Part shown: positions 1 to 8,841 of the stretch, one piece after another | Layout: every line of letters starts with the position of its first letter | How positions within the stretch are numbered: position 1 is the first letter of the stretch | NCBI RefSeq assembly: GCF_902459775.1 | Contig: NZ_CABPSQ010000003.1 | Span: 1-64,000, forward strand | From: Pandoraea captiosa | GTDB lineage: Bacteria; Pseudomonadota; Gammaproteobacteria; Burkholderiales; Burkholderiaceae | Length of the DNA stretch: 64,000 nucleotides | Reading direction: 5' to 3' | Program-made: the position numbers and the translations under genes | Notes under the pieces: generated by a model | Seen by the model: the letters and a program-made list of their open reading frames with translations, nothing else | What the model was told of the DNA's origin: nothing | Databases searched by the model: none

Positions 1-632
1 TAGTAGTACATGTACACCGAGCTGACCTTGAACCCGAAGAACTCGTGCGCCTTCGAGAAATCGAAGCCGAACAACGAGGCGGGCTGGATGCCGGTGATCC
101 CCTTCGGGCCGTTCGTGATGTTGACCGGCCGGTCCAGGTTGTTCATGAAGATGCGGATGATCTCGCCGAAGCCCAGCGTCACGATGGCCAGATAGTCGCC
201 GCGCAGACGCAGCGTCGGTGCCCCGAGCAGGATACCGAAGACGGCCGCCACGGCAGCGCCGATCGGAATCGTGAACCACACAGGCACATGCAGCCCGGCG
301 GGGAACAGATGCGCGATCCACTCGAATTGCGACGTGAGGTGAGGCGAACTCAGGAACGCAGTGACGTACGCGCCCACGGCATAGAACGCGATGTAGCCCA
401 AATCGAGCAGGCCGGCGAAGCCCACCACGATGTTCAGCCCCAGCGCGAGCATGATGTAGAGCAGCGCGAAGTCCAGCACGCGCACCCAGTAGTTGCCGCC
501 GGCGTAGCCCACGAGCACCGGCGCGATGATCGCTGCGATCAGGAAGAATGCGAGGCCGCGATAAGCCTTGCGGGTTGCGGCCGCCGCGGAAATTTGCGTG
601 GCGCCGTTGGCGGTTGGCACGGGTTGATTCAT
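1..632 (-). CDS. livM: Branched-chain amino acid ABC transporter permease LivM (3' part beyond the window)
   Basis: The frame is open from an ATG at 632 to the left edge, giving about 210 residues, so the C-terminal part is missing. The protein has hydrophobic segments and the LivM-type stretches [17 protein letters not shown] and [21 protein letters not shown], the latter being the cytoplasmic loop that contacts the ATPase. It is one of the two inner-membrane permeases of the high-affinity Leu/Ile/Val (LIV-I type) importer. It starts 18 bases after the livH stop and is surely co-transcribed with it. The ATPase genes livG and livF would be expected just beyond the left edge. The short hydrophilic N-terminus before the first membrane segment is normal for the family. 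Confidence 0.93.
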   Translation of the reverse strand, partial: MNQPVPTANGATQISAAAATRKAYRGLAFFLIAAIIAPVLVGYAGGNYWVRVLDFALLYIMLALGLNIVVGFAGLLDLGYIAFYAVGAYVTAFLSSPHLTSQFEWIAHLFPAGLHVPVWFTIPIGAAVAAVFGILLGAPTLRLRGDYLAIVTLGFGEIIRIFMNNLDRPVNITNGPKGITGIQPASLFGFDFSKAHEFFGFKVSSVYMYY

Positions 633-650
633 GATGTCGATCCTCCCGTC

Positions 651-1601
651 TTAAGCACGATCTGCCACGCGCTCGCCGAGCAGACCGCTCGGACGGAACA
701 CCAGCACCACAATCAGCACGACGAACGCAAAGACGTCCTGATAGTTACTCCCGAACACGCCACCGGTCAGATCGCCGATGTAGCCCGCGCCCAATGCTTC
801 GATCAGGCCGAGCAGCACGCCGCCGACCATGGCCCCCTGAAGGTTGCCGATCCCGCCGAGCACGGCGGCGGTGAACGCCTTCATGCCGGGGATGAAGCCC
901 ATGTAGAAGTGCGCGTTACCGTAGTTCGAGGCCATCATGACGCCGGCCAGTGCGGCCAGGCCGCCGCCGAGCGCGAACGTCGCGGAGATCACGAAGTTCG
1001 GGTTCACGCCCATGAGACCGGCGACGTTTCGGTTTTCCGCCGTGGCACGCATCGCGCGCCCCAGCTTGGTGCGGTTGACGAGCTGCGTGAGGCCGAACAT
1101 CACGAGGAACGCGACGACCACGATCACGATGCCCGTGCCGTTGGTGACCGCACCCGGATGATCGCCGCGCGGCGGGATGATGTTCATCGCGTCGGTGGGC
1201 AGCAGTTGCGGGAACGAGAGGGGGTTGCGCGACCAGATCAGCATGGCGATCGTCTGCAGCAGCAGCGACACGCCGATGGCGGTGATCAGCGGCGCGAGTC
1301 GCGGCGCGTTGCGCAACGGCCGGTAGGCCACACGCTCGATCACGAAGTTGGCAATGGCACACACGGGCATACACACGAGCGTGGCAATGGCCAGCATGAG
1401 CGCCGGGTTCATGTCCGGCGCGATCTTCAAGAGCAGGTTGATGGTGGACAGCGCGACCATCGCGCCGATCATCATCACGTCGGCGTGGGCAAAGTTGATG
1501 ATGCCCAGAATGCCGTAGACCATCGTATAGCCCAATGCAATGATCGCGTAGACGCTACCAAGCACGAGGCCGTTCAAGATTTGTTGGATAAAAATATCCA
1601 T
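651..1601 (-). CDS. livH: Branched-chain amino acid ABC transporter permease LivH
   Basis: A 316-residue, very hydrophobic protein of normal LivH length. It opens with MDIFIQQILNGLVLGSVYAI and carries the family signature GILGIINFAHADVMMIGA near residues 30-48. The ATPase-coupling loop is in the C-terminal third, around GGIGNLQGAMVGGVLLG. It forms the inner-membrane channel with LivM for amino acids delivered by the periplasmic binding protein. The ATG has AAGGAGTTTGCTTC immediately upstream on the minus strand, a good ribosome site. It lies between livK and livM in the usual livK-H-M order. A stem-loop in the gap from livK (1758-1788) may lower its expression relative to the binding protein. 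Confidence 0.95.
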   Translation of the reverse strand: MDIFIQQILNGLVLGSVYAIIALGYTMVYGILGIINFAHADVMMIGAMVALSTINLLLKIAPDMNPALMLAIATLVCMPVCAIANFVIERVAYRPLRNAPRLAPLITAIGVSLLLQTIAMLIWSRNPLSFPQLLPTDAMNIIPPRGDHPGAVTNGTGIVIVVVAFLVMFGLTQLVNRTKLGRAMRATAENRNVAGLMGVNPNFVISATFALGGGLAALAGVMMASNYGNAHFYMGFIPGMKAFTAAVLGGIGNLQGAMVGGVLLGLIEALGAGYIGDLTGGVFGSNYQDVFAFVVLIVVLVFRPSGLLGERVADRA

Positions 1602-1757
1602 GAAGCAAACTCCTTGTCCCGGAAACGGGCTCTCGACACGCTAGCCAGATAGGCGCGCGAGGGGGTCGAGAGAACTGCGGGTTATGAGGCGTAATCCTGT
1701 GTCAGGAGGAGGGCCGTGCCCGTCATGCAGGCACGGCGTCTTTCCGCAGATATTGAT

Positions 1758-1788
1758 ACGGCACCGAACGGGTAGGCTGCGGTGCCGT
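1758..1788 (-). terminator. Stem-loop between livK and livH, possible partial terminator or mRNA-stabilising hairpin
   Basis: Nine-base arms ACGGCACCG (1758-1766) and CGGTGCCGT (1780-1788) flank a 13-base loop, 24 bases after the livK stop. There is no good U tract on the minus strand, so it is more likely to stabilise or attenuate the message than to end it. Hairpins after a binding-protein gene are common in ABC operons, where the solute-binding protein is needed in excess. Confidence 0.45.
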
Positions 1789-1811
1789 TTCATGGCGCGA
1801 GCGCCCGGGAG

Positions 1812-3020
1812 TTACATCTTCACCACGTCGAGCACGCTCTTCTTCTTGTCCTTGTAGTTGTAGAGCGTAATCACCGGCTCCTTCATGTCGCCCTTGCTGT
1901 CGAACGCGATGTGACCGATCACACCCTTGTAGTCCGTCGCCGGCATGGCGGCCAGGATCTTGGCCGGATCGGCCGAGTTGGCGCGCTTCATGGCGTCGAC
2001 GATCACGTTGACGGCGTCATACGTGAACGGGGCGTAGATCTGAATCGGCTGGTTGTAACGGGCTTCGTAACGCTTCGAGAAGTCGCCGCCGCCTTCCATC
2101 TTCGACAACGCCATACCCGCTTCCGAGCAGACGATGTTGTCGATGGCGTCGCCAGCGAGTTCGGCCACCTTGTCGGTACACACGCCGTCGCCGGCCAGCA
2201 CCTTGGCGCCGATGCCCAGTTCCTTCGACTGCTTGGCGAACGGGCCGCCGGTGGCATCCATACCGCCGTACATGATGATGTCCGGCTTCTCACCCTTGAT
2301 CTTGGTCAGAATGGCGCGGAAGTCCGTGGCCTTGTCGTTGGTCGCGTCGTGCGAGAGCACCTTCAGGCCGTTGGCCTTGGCGGTCTTCTCGAACTCATCG
2401 GCAAGACCCTTGCCGTAGGCGGTGGCGTCATCGACGATGGCGACCGATTTGGCGTTGAGCGACTTGGTCGCATAGTTGGCAAGTGCCGGGCCCTGCTGGG
2501 CGTCCGTCGCCACCACGCGATAGGTCGTCTTGAAGCCCTGCTGGGTGTACGCCGGGTTGGTTGCCGACGGCGAGATCTGCACGATGCCCGCATCGCTGTA
2601 GATCTTCGATGCCGGAATGGTCGTCCCCGAATTCAAGTGCCCCACCACGGCGACGACCTTCTCGTCGACAAGCTTCTGGGCAACCTGCGTTGCGGTCTTC
2701 GGGTCGGCAGCATCGTCTTCTGCAACCAGTTCCAGCTTGACCGGCTTGCCGTCGATGGTCAGACCGGCTTTGTTGGCTTCTTCGATGGCGAGGCGTGCAC
2801 CATTTTCGTTATCTTTGCCCAAGTGAGCAATTTGGCCCGTCAACGGTGCAACGTGACCAATCTTAATGACAACCGCATCGCCGCCCCCGCTGGCGGCAGT
2901 CGTCGCGGCAGGTGCAGAAGCCGCACCCGAAGCGGCCTGCTTTTCTTCTTTCTGGCCGCATGCTGCCAACAGCGTCACTGCGGCAACTACGGGCAGTACC
3001 TTCGCGAACTTGAGTTGCAT
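1812..3020 (-). CDS. livK: Branched-chain amino acid ABC transporter substrate-binding protein (LivK/LivJ type, lipoprotein form)
   Basis: A 402-residue binding protein of the type I periplasmic fold, with typical stretches IGHVAPLTGQIAHLGKDNENG and QISPSATNPAYTQQGF. It captures Leu/Ile/Val or related amino acids outside the inner membrane and passes them to LivHM. I chose the ATG at 3020 because it follows AGGAG by eight bases and opens a clean signal peptide; the frame stays open further upstream to 3149. The signal ends in LLAAC (Cys21), a lipobox, followed by an Ala/Ser/Thr-rich linker to about residue 47, so the mature protein is probably lipid-anchored. E. coli LivJ and LivK are soluble. 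The substrate is inferred from family and operon only. Confidence 0.92.
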   Translation of the reverse strand: MQLKFAKVLPVVAAVTLLAACGQKEEKQAASGAASAPAATTAASGGGDAVVIKIGHVAPLTGQIAHLGKDNENGARLAIEEANKAGLTIDGKPVKLELVAEDDAADPKTATQVAQKLVDEKVVAVVGHLNSGTTIPASKIYSDAGIVQISPSATNPAYTQQGFKTTYRVVATDAQQGPALANYATKSLNAKSVAIVDDATAYGKGLADEFEKTAKANGLKVLSHDATNDKATDFRAILTKIKGEKPDIIMYGGMDATGGPFAKQSKELGIGAKVLAGDGVCTDKVAELAGDAIDNIVCSEAGMALSKMEGGGDFSKRYEARYNQPIQIYAPFTYDAVNVIVDAMKRANSADPAKILAAMPATDYKGVIGHIAFDSKGDMKEPVITLYNYKDKKKSVLDVVKM

Positions 3021-3683
3021 GTGATTATCTCCTGATTGTCGGCGATTAAATAACGCCAATAACGCCAAATCGATGTTTCGTATGCGAAACGCGCGCATTG
3101 TAACTCCATTCTTTGCGGCTGCGACGCCCGCAGCCACAGGGTTTTCCATAATGGAGGACTAAGGTTTTATACCGACTTGTGCAACCCTATTTTTTCAAAA
3201 GCGCAACCCCGAAATTGTGAATGGTTTTACGCACCCGCACGCTGCTCAACGGGCGGCTTCGTGGTGCAACCGGTGCACCATTTGTGGGCCCGGATGCTGT
3301 AGAAATCTAATAAGCAATTAGCATGCCCATTGAATTTGGAAGGTTCTTTCTAATTAAACAGGTATATAAATAATTAGATTCCGGAAAACCAGACGCCGTT
3401 TACTTTTGCCAATTCCATATTCGTTGAATTACGATTACCGCGATTCGGTTTTGGCTGACAAGACGTTAAAACCACATAAGCGTGGCGCGCGGAAATTTTG
3501 CAAAATGGAAACGGCGAATGCGAAAACACCGCAACCCTTTTCACGACGCCGGGCGGTATGGTCTGCGGGGGATCGGGCGACGATGCTGCACGTGGGGGCG
3601 CGCAAGCAGGGTTCACGCGCTGTCGACTTCGATGCCAGGGCGGCGGGGTGCCGCGGGCGCGGCAGTGCGGGAAACAGCGGACG
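3021..3683. other. Gene-free gap upstream of livK, partly AT-rich
   Basis: About 660 bases between the livK start and the ispH terminator hold no convincing gene. The stretch 3280-3480 is clearly more AT-rich than the surroundings and contains an inverted repeat AATCTAAT (3304-3311) / ATTAGATT (3373-3380). The livK promoter must lie here, but no single sigma-70 match was convincing. An 80-codon minus-strand frame at 3374-3616 has no recognisable protein character. Confidence 0.5.
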
Positions 3684-3720
3684 AAAAAAAACCGGGCACG
3701 TCCATGACGGCACCCGGTTT
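3684..3720 (-). terminator. Rho-independent terminator of the fkpB-ispH transcript
   Basis: On the minus strand a GC-rich stem ACCGGGTGCC / GGACGTGCCCGGT is followed directly by a run of eight T residues (the A run at 3684-3691 on the plus strand). It lies about 60 bases past the ispH stop. Confidence 0.8.
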
Positions 3721-3781
3721 GTCGGCCATGCGGGGTTCCCGCCGGCCGTGTACGACTAATGAATGGCGCGCGCGGCAGAAC

Positions 3782-4756
3782 TCAGCCTGCCGCGACCTGT
3801 GCGAGGCCCTTCGGCAGCGGGAACGCGATGTTCTCCTCCACGCCATCGAGCACCTTGACCTGATTGACGCCCAGCTCACGCAAACGCGACACGATCGACT
3901 GCGCCAGCACTTCGGGTGCCGACGCCCCGGCCGTCACGCCGATGCGGCGCTTGCCGTCGAACCACTCCGGTTTGAGCTGATCGGGGGAGTCCACCATATA
4001 GGCGGGCACGCCCATCTTTTCGGCAACTTCGCGCAAACGATTCGAATTGGAACTGTTGGGGCTGCCGACCACCACCACCACGTCGCACTGCGGCGCCATG
4101 AATTTCACGGCGTCCTGGCGGTTCTGCGTGGCGTAGCAGATGTCCTGCTTCTTCGGCTCGGTGATTTCCGGGAAGCGCTTCTTGAGCGCGTTGATGACTT
4201 CGGCGGCGTCGTCGACGGAAAGCGTCGTTTGCGTCACATAGGCAAGCTTGCTTTCATCGGCAACTTGCAACGCGAGCACGTCTTCGATCGTCTCCACGAG
4301 GAACATGCCCTCGCCCGACTGGCCCATCGTGCCTTCGACTTCCGGGTGGCCCTTGTGGCCGATCATGATGATCTCGAGCCCCTGTCCACGCATTTTGGCG
4401 ACCTCGACGTGAACCTTCGTCACGAGCGGGCAGGTGGCGTCGAAAATGCGCAGTCCGCGCGATTCGGCTTCCGCACGCACGGCTTGCGACACACCGTGGG
4501 CGCTGAAGATCAGCGTGTTGCCCGACGGAACGTCCGACAACTCCTCAATGAAAATCGCGCCCTTCTTGCGCAGATTTTCGACGACATACACGTTGTGCAC
4601 GATTTCGTGACGCACGTAAATCGGTGCACCGTACATTGCCAGGGCGCGCTCGACGATCTCGATCGCGCGGTCGACACCCGCGCAAAAGCCGCGCGGCTGA
4701 GCCAACAGGATTTCTGCATCCGACAGCATCGGTGCTACGTCTTGGGTGGCGCTCAT
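3782..4756 (-). CDS. ispH: 4-hydroxy-3-methylbut-2-enyl diphosphate reductase IspH (LytB)
   Basis: A 324-residue iron-sulfur enzyme that performs the last step of the MEP isoprenoid pathway, reducing HMBPP to IPP and DMAPP. All three cluster cysteines are present: Cys25 in [11 protein letters not shown], Cys109 in [11 protein letters not shown] and Cys207 in QDICYATQ. The substrate-binding histidines ([22 protein letters not shown]) and the catalytic glutamate in HPEVEGT are also there. The length is normal. The gene starts eight bases after the fkpB stop, an fkpB-ispH pairing common in proteobacteria, and transcription ends at the hairpin at 3684-3720. Confidence 0.97.
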   Translation of the reverse strand: MSATQDVAPMLSDAEILLAQPRGFCAGVDRAIEIVERALAMYGAPIYVRHEIVHNVYVVENLRKKGAIFIEELSDVPSGNTLIFSAHGVSQAVRAEAESRGLRIFDATCPLVTKVHVEVAKMRGQGLEIIMIGHKGHPEVEGTMGQSGEGMFLVETIEDVLALQVADESKLAYVTQTTLSVDDAAEVINALKKRFPEITEPKKQDICYATQNRQDAVKFMAPQCDVVVVVGSPNSSNSNRLREVAEKMGVPAYMVDSPDQLKPEWFDGKRRIGVTAGASAPEVLAQSIVSRLRELGVNQVKVLDGVEENIAFPLPKGLAQVAAG

Positions 4757-4764
4757 TTCGATTC

Positions 4765-5220
4765 CTACAGAATGCCGATAATCTGGACTTCGAACACGAT
4801 CGGCTGGCCCGCCAACGGATGGTTGAAGTCGAACAATGCCCAGCCGTCGCCCAGTTCGCGCAGGATACCCGCATAACGGCCACCGCTCGGCGCGTTGAAC
4901 TCGACCAGATCGCCAACGCTATATTCTTCGCCGAAGTTGCTGTTCTCCTGCAGCGTCTTCATCGACACGCGTTGCAGCAACTCCGGATTGCGCGGGCCGA
5001 ACGCCTGCTCCGGCGCCAGCTCGATCCGGCGACGCTCCCCCACGGCCATTCCCAGCATTGCCTGCTCCAGCGTCGGCGCCATCTGGCCACCGCCCAGTTG
5101 CAGCGTCGCGGGTGTGCCTTCGAAAGTGTTGACAATATCCGCGCCGTCGGGCGCGCCGATCCGGTAGTGGAGCGTCAGATAGGAATTGTCTTGAACCACG
5201 GGGGTTGCAACAGAACTCAT
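4765..5220 (-). CDS. fkpB: FKBP-type peptidyl-prolyl cis-trans isomerase FkpB (SlpA)
   Basis: A 151-residue cytosolic FKBP with an inserted IF domain, as in E. coli SlpA/FkpB. Recognisable parts are [19 protein letters not shown] at the start, the active-site strand around [20 protein letters not shown], and the C-terminal [17 protein letters not shown]. SlpA-type proteins act as slow prolyl isomerases and holding chaperones. No signal peptide is present. It is the first gene of the fkpB-ispH pair and lies divergent from radC across a 166-base gap that must hold both promoters. Confidence 0.95.
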   Translation of the reverse strand: MSSVATPVVQDNSYLTLHYRIGAPDGADIVNTFEGTPATLQLGGGQMAPTLEQAMLGMAVGERRRIELAPEQAFGPRNPELLQRVSMKTLQENSNFGEEYSVGDLVEFNAPSGGRYAGILRELGDGWALFDFNHPLAGQPIVFEVQIIGIL

Positions 5221-5386
5221 GGGGGTCTCACAGCAAGGTCAAGCTATTATTGTAAGCGACGACGCGTTGCGCGTCCGGCTCCCCATCATCGCAGCCCCGA
5301 ATTTTTCCGTCGACGGCTGTTCCCTGTATTAGTTTCTGGTGACACCCGTGATCATGCGCGCGACCGTGTCCGCCTCCGGAGTCGTC

Positions 5387-6061
5387 ATGTCCATCGCTCA
5401 CTGGCCGCCGGCCGAGCGCCCCCGCGAAAAGATGCTTGCCCACGGCCCGGGCGCCCTGTCGGACGCCGAGTTGCTCGCCATTTTGCTAAGAACCGGCTCG
5501 CACGGGCGCAACGCCGTCGACCTCGGTCGCGAGTTGCTCACTCGCAGCGGCTCGCTGGCCCGCCTGTTGGCCACACCGTTCGAGACGCTGCGACAACTCC
5601 CCGGTCTGGGACAGGTCAAGGCCCTTCAGTTTCAGGCGTCGCTCGAAGTGGCGCGCCGCATGCTGCGCGAGGGGTTGCAGTCAGGCTGCATGCTCGATTC
5701 CCCGGCCCGCGTGCGCGACTATTTGCGCCTGACGTTGCAGGACATGTCGCGCGAGCGTTTCGTCTGCCTGTTTCTGGACGCTGCGCACCGACTCATCGGC
5801 ACGCGCATCATGTTCGAGGGAACGCTGACGCAGACCTGCGCCTACCCACGGGAAATCGTCCGGGCAGCGCTCGACGTGCACGCGGGCGCCGTGATCGTCG
5901 CGCACAATCACCCTTCCGGCATCCCGACACCCAGCGCGGCGGACCTGGCGCTCACGCGCCAACTGGGCGACGGACTGGCCCTGATGGAAGTTCGGCTGCT
6001 GGACCATTTCATCGTAGCCGGGGATACCGTCTACTCCCTGGCCGAAGGCGGCCACATGTAA
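5387..6061 (+). CDS. radC: RadC family JAB/MPN domain protein (DNA-repair-associated, function unproven)
   Basis: About 224 residues when started at 5387, where CCGGAG sits five bases before the ATG; in-frame ATGs at 5339 and 5354 are less well placed. The N-terminal helix-hairpin-helix-like region (LRQLPGLGQVKALQF) is followed by the MPN domain with a complete JAMM metal motif, H173-x-H175-x10-D186, within VAHNHPSGIPTPSAADLA. RadC proteins were once tied to recombination repair, but their biochemical role remains unclear; the motif indicates a zinc-dependent hydrolase fold. It stands alone, divergent from fkpB. A hairpin without a U tract follows the stop (6069-6094). Confidence 0.93.
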   Translation: MSIAHWPPAERPREKMLAHGPGALSDAELLAILLRTGSHGRNAVDLGRELLTRSGSLARLLATPFETLRQLPGLGQVKALQFQASLEVARRMLREGLQSGCMLDSPARVRDYLRLTLQDMSRERFVCLFLDAAHRLIGTRIMFEGTLTQTCAYPREIVRAALDVHAGAVIVAHNHPSGIPTPSAADLALTRQLGDGLALMEVRLLDHFIVAGDTVYSLAEGGHM

Positions 6062-6248
6062 CTTTGGGACGTTGCAAGGGCTTGTGGGCAACGTGGACGA
6101 CGCAAAATGTGACGCCGAACAACACCTTGCCCACAAATTTGGCAAGCGGTTCGCATTCGAGCGCCGTTTACGCTATGATCCGTCCCTTCCCCGAATCTCC
6201 GACAGACGTGTTCCGCCAGGGACTTACGTCCTACATCGACTAAAGCGA

Positions 6249-6278
6249 TTGATTTGTCTGGGATTTTTGTGGTATTAT
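6249..6278 (+). promoter_or_regulatory. Sigma-70 promoter for rpmB-rpmG
   Basis: TTGATT (6249-6254) and TATTAT (6273-6278) are separated by 18 bases. The expected start point near 6285 leaves a leader of about 53 bases before rpmB. This is the best promoter match in the radC-rpmB gap. Confidence 0.6.
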
Positions 6279-6337
6279 CGCGGTCTGTCTTTTCGACTCA
6301 CCTTTTTTTACACAGAATTCTGGGTTAGGAGTGCTTC

Positions 6338-6571
6338 ATGGCACGCGTATGTCAAGTGACCGGGAAAGCGCCGATGGTCGGCAACAACGTTTCCCACGCC
6401 AATAACAAAACCAAGCGCCGTTTCCTCCCGAACTTGCAAAATCGCCGGTTCTGGGTTGAGAGCGAAAACCGTTTTGTGCGCCTGCGCCTTTCGAACGCCG
6501 GCTTGCGCCTGATCGATAAGGTCGGTATCGATGCCGTTCTCGCGGACCTGCGTTCGCGTAACGCCATCTAA
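6338..6571 (+). CDS. rpmB: 50S ribosomal protein L28
   Basis: A 77-residue basic protein beginning [20 protein letters not shown], the classic L28 opening, and rich in Arg and Lys. It is a component of the large ribosomal subunit. It is preceded by TTAGGAG and followed after 16 bases by rpmG, the near-universal rpmB-rpmG operon. No zinc-binding cysteine pairs are present, so this is the zinc-independent form. Confidence 0.98.
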   Translation: MARVCQVTGKAPMVGNNVSHANNKTKRRFLPNLQNRRFWVESENRFVRLRLSNAGLRLIDKVGIDAVLADLRSRNAI

Positions 6572-6587
6572 GTTTTAGGAGCTCATC

Positions 6588-6755
6588 ATGGCAAAAGGCG
6601 CTCGCGACAAGATCAAGCTGGAATCGACCGCAGGCACGGGTCATTTCTACACGACCACCAAGAACAAGCGTACCCATCCGGAAAAGATGGAAATCAGCAA
6701 GTTCGATCCGGTGGCTCGTAAGCACGTGCCCTACAAAGAAACCAAGATCAAATAA
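6588..6755 (+). CDS. rpmG: 50S ribosomal protein L33
   Basis: A 55-residue protein starting [20 protein letters not shown] and ending [10 protein letters not shown], the full length of bacterial L33. It has no cysteine, so it is the zinc-free form. TAGGAG lies seven bases before the ATG. It is the second gene of rpmB-rpmG and is closed by the terminator at 6796-6821. Confidence 0.98.
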   Translation: MAKGARDKIKLESTAGTGHFYTTTKNKRTHPEKMEISKFDPVARKHVPYKETKIK

Positions 6756-6795
6756 GATCAACAGGTTTCACCGCGGTAGCTTGCTACTGCGTTCG

Positions 6796-6821
6796 ATACC
6801 CCGCCTCTGGCGGGGTATTTT
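6796..6821 (+). terminator. Rho-independent terminator of rpmB-rpmG
   Basis: A ten-base perfect stem ATACCCCGCC / GGCGGGGTAT with a three-base loop, followed by TTTT, 40 bases after the rpmG stop. Confidence 0.85.
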
Positions 6822-6904
6822 CGTTTGGGCGTCCCGAAAATCGTCACGCTACGCTATGCGTAGTCATGTGAGGCACAATTTCCCCGATGTGCGCATAGGG
6901 TCAT

Positions 6905-6933
6905 GTGTCAGGCGCGTATTGACTCGCTATACT
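6905..6933 (+). promoter_or_regulatory. Candidate nadB promoter
   Basis: GTGTCA (6905-6910, four of six bases of the -35 consensus) and TATACT (6928-6933) are separated by 17 bases, about 65 bases before the nadB ATG. No recognised NAD-responsive operator was identified. Confidence 0.4.
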
Positions 6934-6997
6934 GGCTCATCTCCCATAACGCGGGTCACGCCCTGTCGGCGCGTCGATCCCAGACACCACGCGTACC

Positions 6998-8602
6998 ATG
7001 AATTTCGATGTCGTCATCGTCGGCAGCGGACTTGCCGGTCAATCCGTCGCCCTGCATCTGGCCAATACCTGCCGCGTGGCGCTGGTCGCCAAACGCCCCA
7101 TGCCGGAAGGCGCGAGCGACTGGGCGCAAGGCGGCATTGCCGCAGTCCTCGATTCCACCGACAGTGTCGACGAACACGTTGCAGATACGCTCATCGCCGG
7201 CGCCGGCCTGTGCGACGAGGCGGCCACACGGTTCATCGTCGAACATAGCCGCGAAGCCATCGAATGGCTCATCGACCAAGGCGTTCCCTTCACGCGCGAT
7301 GCCGAAGCCGAACTGGGTTTCCATCTGACGCGCGAAGGCGGTCACAGCCATCGCCGCATCATTCACGCAGCCGACGCGACAGGCCACGCCGTCATCACCA
7401 CGCTCACCGAACGTGTGCGTCAGCATCCGAACATCACCCTTTTAGAAAATCACTTTGCCGTCGATCTGATCACGTCGGACCGTGCCGACGCCGCGCCGAC
7501 TGCGGGACGTCATTGCCAAGGACTCTACGTACAGCATCTGAGCACGGGCGAAGTGCACGCGGTGACCGCGCGCCACACGGTGCTTGCGACCGGTGGCGCG
7601 GGCAAGGTCTATCTCTATACGACGAACCCCGACACCGCGACAGGCGACGGTATTGCCATGGCCTGGCGCGCCGGATGCCGGATTGCGAACATGGAATTCA
7701 TCCAGTTCCATCCGACGTGCCTTTACCATCCGTACGCCAAGTCATTCCTGATCTCGGAGGCGGTTCGCGGCGAAGGCGGACGACTGGTATTGCCGGACGG
7801 CACGCGCTTCATGCTGCAACACGATCCCCGGGCAGAGTTGGCTCCTCGCGACATCGTCGCACGTGCGATCGATTTCGAGATGAAGAAACATGGCCTCGAC
7901 TGTGTCTACCTCGATATCAGCCATCAAAGCCCCGAGTTTCTGCGCGAGCATTTCCCGACGATTCTCGCGCGCTGCGCTGAACTCGGCATCGACATCATGA
8001 AGCAACCGATCCCGGTCGTCCCCGCAGCGCACTATACGTGCGGCGGCATCGTCACGGACATGCATGGCCGCACGGATCTGCCAGGACTGTACGCTGTCGG
8101 CGAAGCGACCTATACCGGATTGCATGGTGCCAATCGTCTGGCGAGCAATTCGCTGCTGGAGTGCATCGTGCTCGGAAAAGCCGCAGCGGAAGACATTCAG
8201 CGCGGCGAATCGATGCATCCGAACGTTACCGACGTGCCTGCCTGGGACGAGAGTCGCGTCTCCGATGCCGACGAAGAAGTTGTCGTCGCCCACAACTGGG
8301 ATGAGTTGCGCCGCATGATGTGGAACTACGTCGGGATCGTGCGCACGACCAAGCGACTCGAGCGGGCGCAGCATCGCATTGCCCTGCTGCGCGAAGAGAT
8401 CGCCGAGTACTACGCGAACTTCCGTGTGAGCCGCGACCTGCTGGAACTGCGTAATCTGGTGGACGTTGCATCGCTGATCGTCGATAGCGCGCTATCGCGA
8501 CGCGAGAGCCGTGGCCTGCATTTTTCGCGCGACTTTCCGGACACATTACCTAAAGCGCTGCCGACAGTGCTGTCGCCCAGAGTGACGCAACGCCGTCGCT
8601 GA
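6998..8602 (+). CDS. nadB: L-aspartate oxidase NadB
   Basis: A 534-residue FAD enzyme that oxidises L-aspartate to iminoaspartate, the first step of de novo NAD synthesis. The N-terminal dinucleotide site [14 protein letters not shown], the [10 protein letters not shown] loop, the flavin and active-site region [13 protein letters not shown], and the C-terminal [20 protein letters not shown] are all present. The helical C-terminal domain is complete. The gene stands alone on the plus strand and converges on nadC-nadA, with one bidirectional terminator (8764-8805) between them. In many relatives nadB, nadA and nadC form a single transcript. Confidence 0.97.
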   Translation: MNFDVVIVGSGLAGQSVALHLANTCRVALVAKRPMPEGASDWAQGGIAAVLDSTDSVDEHVADTLIAGAGLCDEAATRFIVEHSREAIEWLIDQGVPFTRDAEAELGFHLTREGGHSHRRIIHAADATGHAVITTLTERVRQHPNITLLENHFAVDLITSDRADAAPTAGRHCQGLYVQHLSTGEVHAVTARHTVLATGGAGKVYLYTTNPDTATGDGIAMAWRAGCRIANMEFIQFHPTCLYHPYAKSFLISEAVRGEGGRLVLPDGTRFMLQHDPRAELAPRDIVARAIDFEMKKHGLDCVYLDISHQSPEFLREHFPTILARCAELGIDIMKQPIPVVPAAHYTCGGIVTDMHGRTDLPGLYAVGEATYTGLHGANRLASNSLLECIVLGKAAAEDIQRGESMHPNVTDVPAWDESRVSDADEEVVVAHNWDELRRMMWNYVGIVRTTKRLERAQHRIALLREEIAEYYANFRVSRDLLELRNLVDVASLIVDSALSRRESRGLHFSRDFPDTLPKALPTVLSPRVTQRRR

Positions 8603-8704
8603 GAAAGCGCTGCGATGGCCGATCGTACGCTGCGAAACCAGGAATTCCGTTGCTCACATAGCGCGTCACGCCTCGCTCGATCAGCAAGGGCGGGGTAAGG
8701 TACA

Positions 8705-8740
8705 GAAGGCGTGGAAGGCGTGGAAGGTGCAGAAGGCGCA
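8705..8740. repeat. 9-bp tandem repeat, 4 units, between nadB and nadC
   Basis: Units GAAGGCGTG, GAAGGCGTG, GAAGGTGCA and GAAGGCGCA run head to tail in the non-coding gap. It is one of several arrays with a 9-bp period in this window. Confidence 0.7.
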
Positions 8741-8763
8741 GCAGCCATGGAATCGCAGAAAGC

Positions 8764-8805
8764 AAAAGGCCGCAGGGGGCAGTTCATTGCCCCCTGCGGC
8801 CTTTT
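8764..8805. terminator. Bidirectional terminator between nadB and nadC
   Basis: A perfect 14-base stem GGCCGCAGGGGGCA / TGCCCCCTGCGGCC with a six-base loop is flanked by AAAA on the left and TTTT on the right, so it can end transcripts from both strands. Confidence 0.9.
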
Positions 8806-8841
8806 CACGTCTGCCCCGCGCGGCAGCGCAGCCAGTGACGT

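Noticed and set aside
3374-3616. 80-codon minus-strand frame upstream of livK
   Set aside because: Pro/Ser/Arg-rich with no start context and no domain; likely chance.
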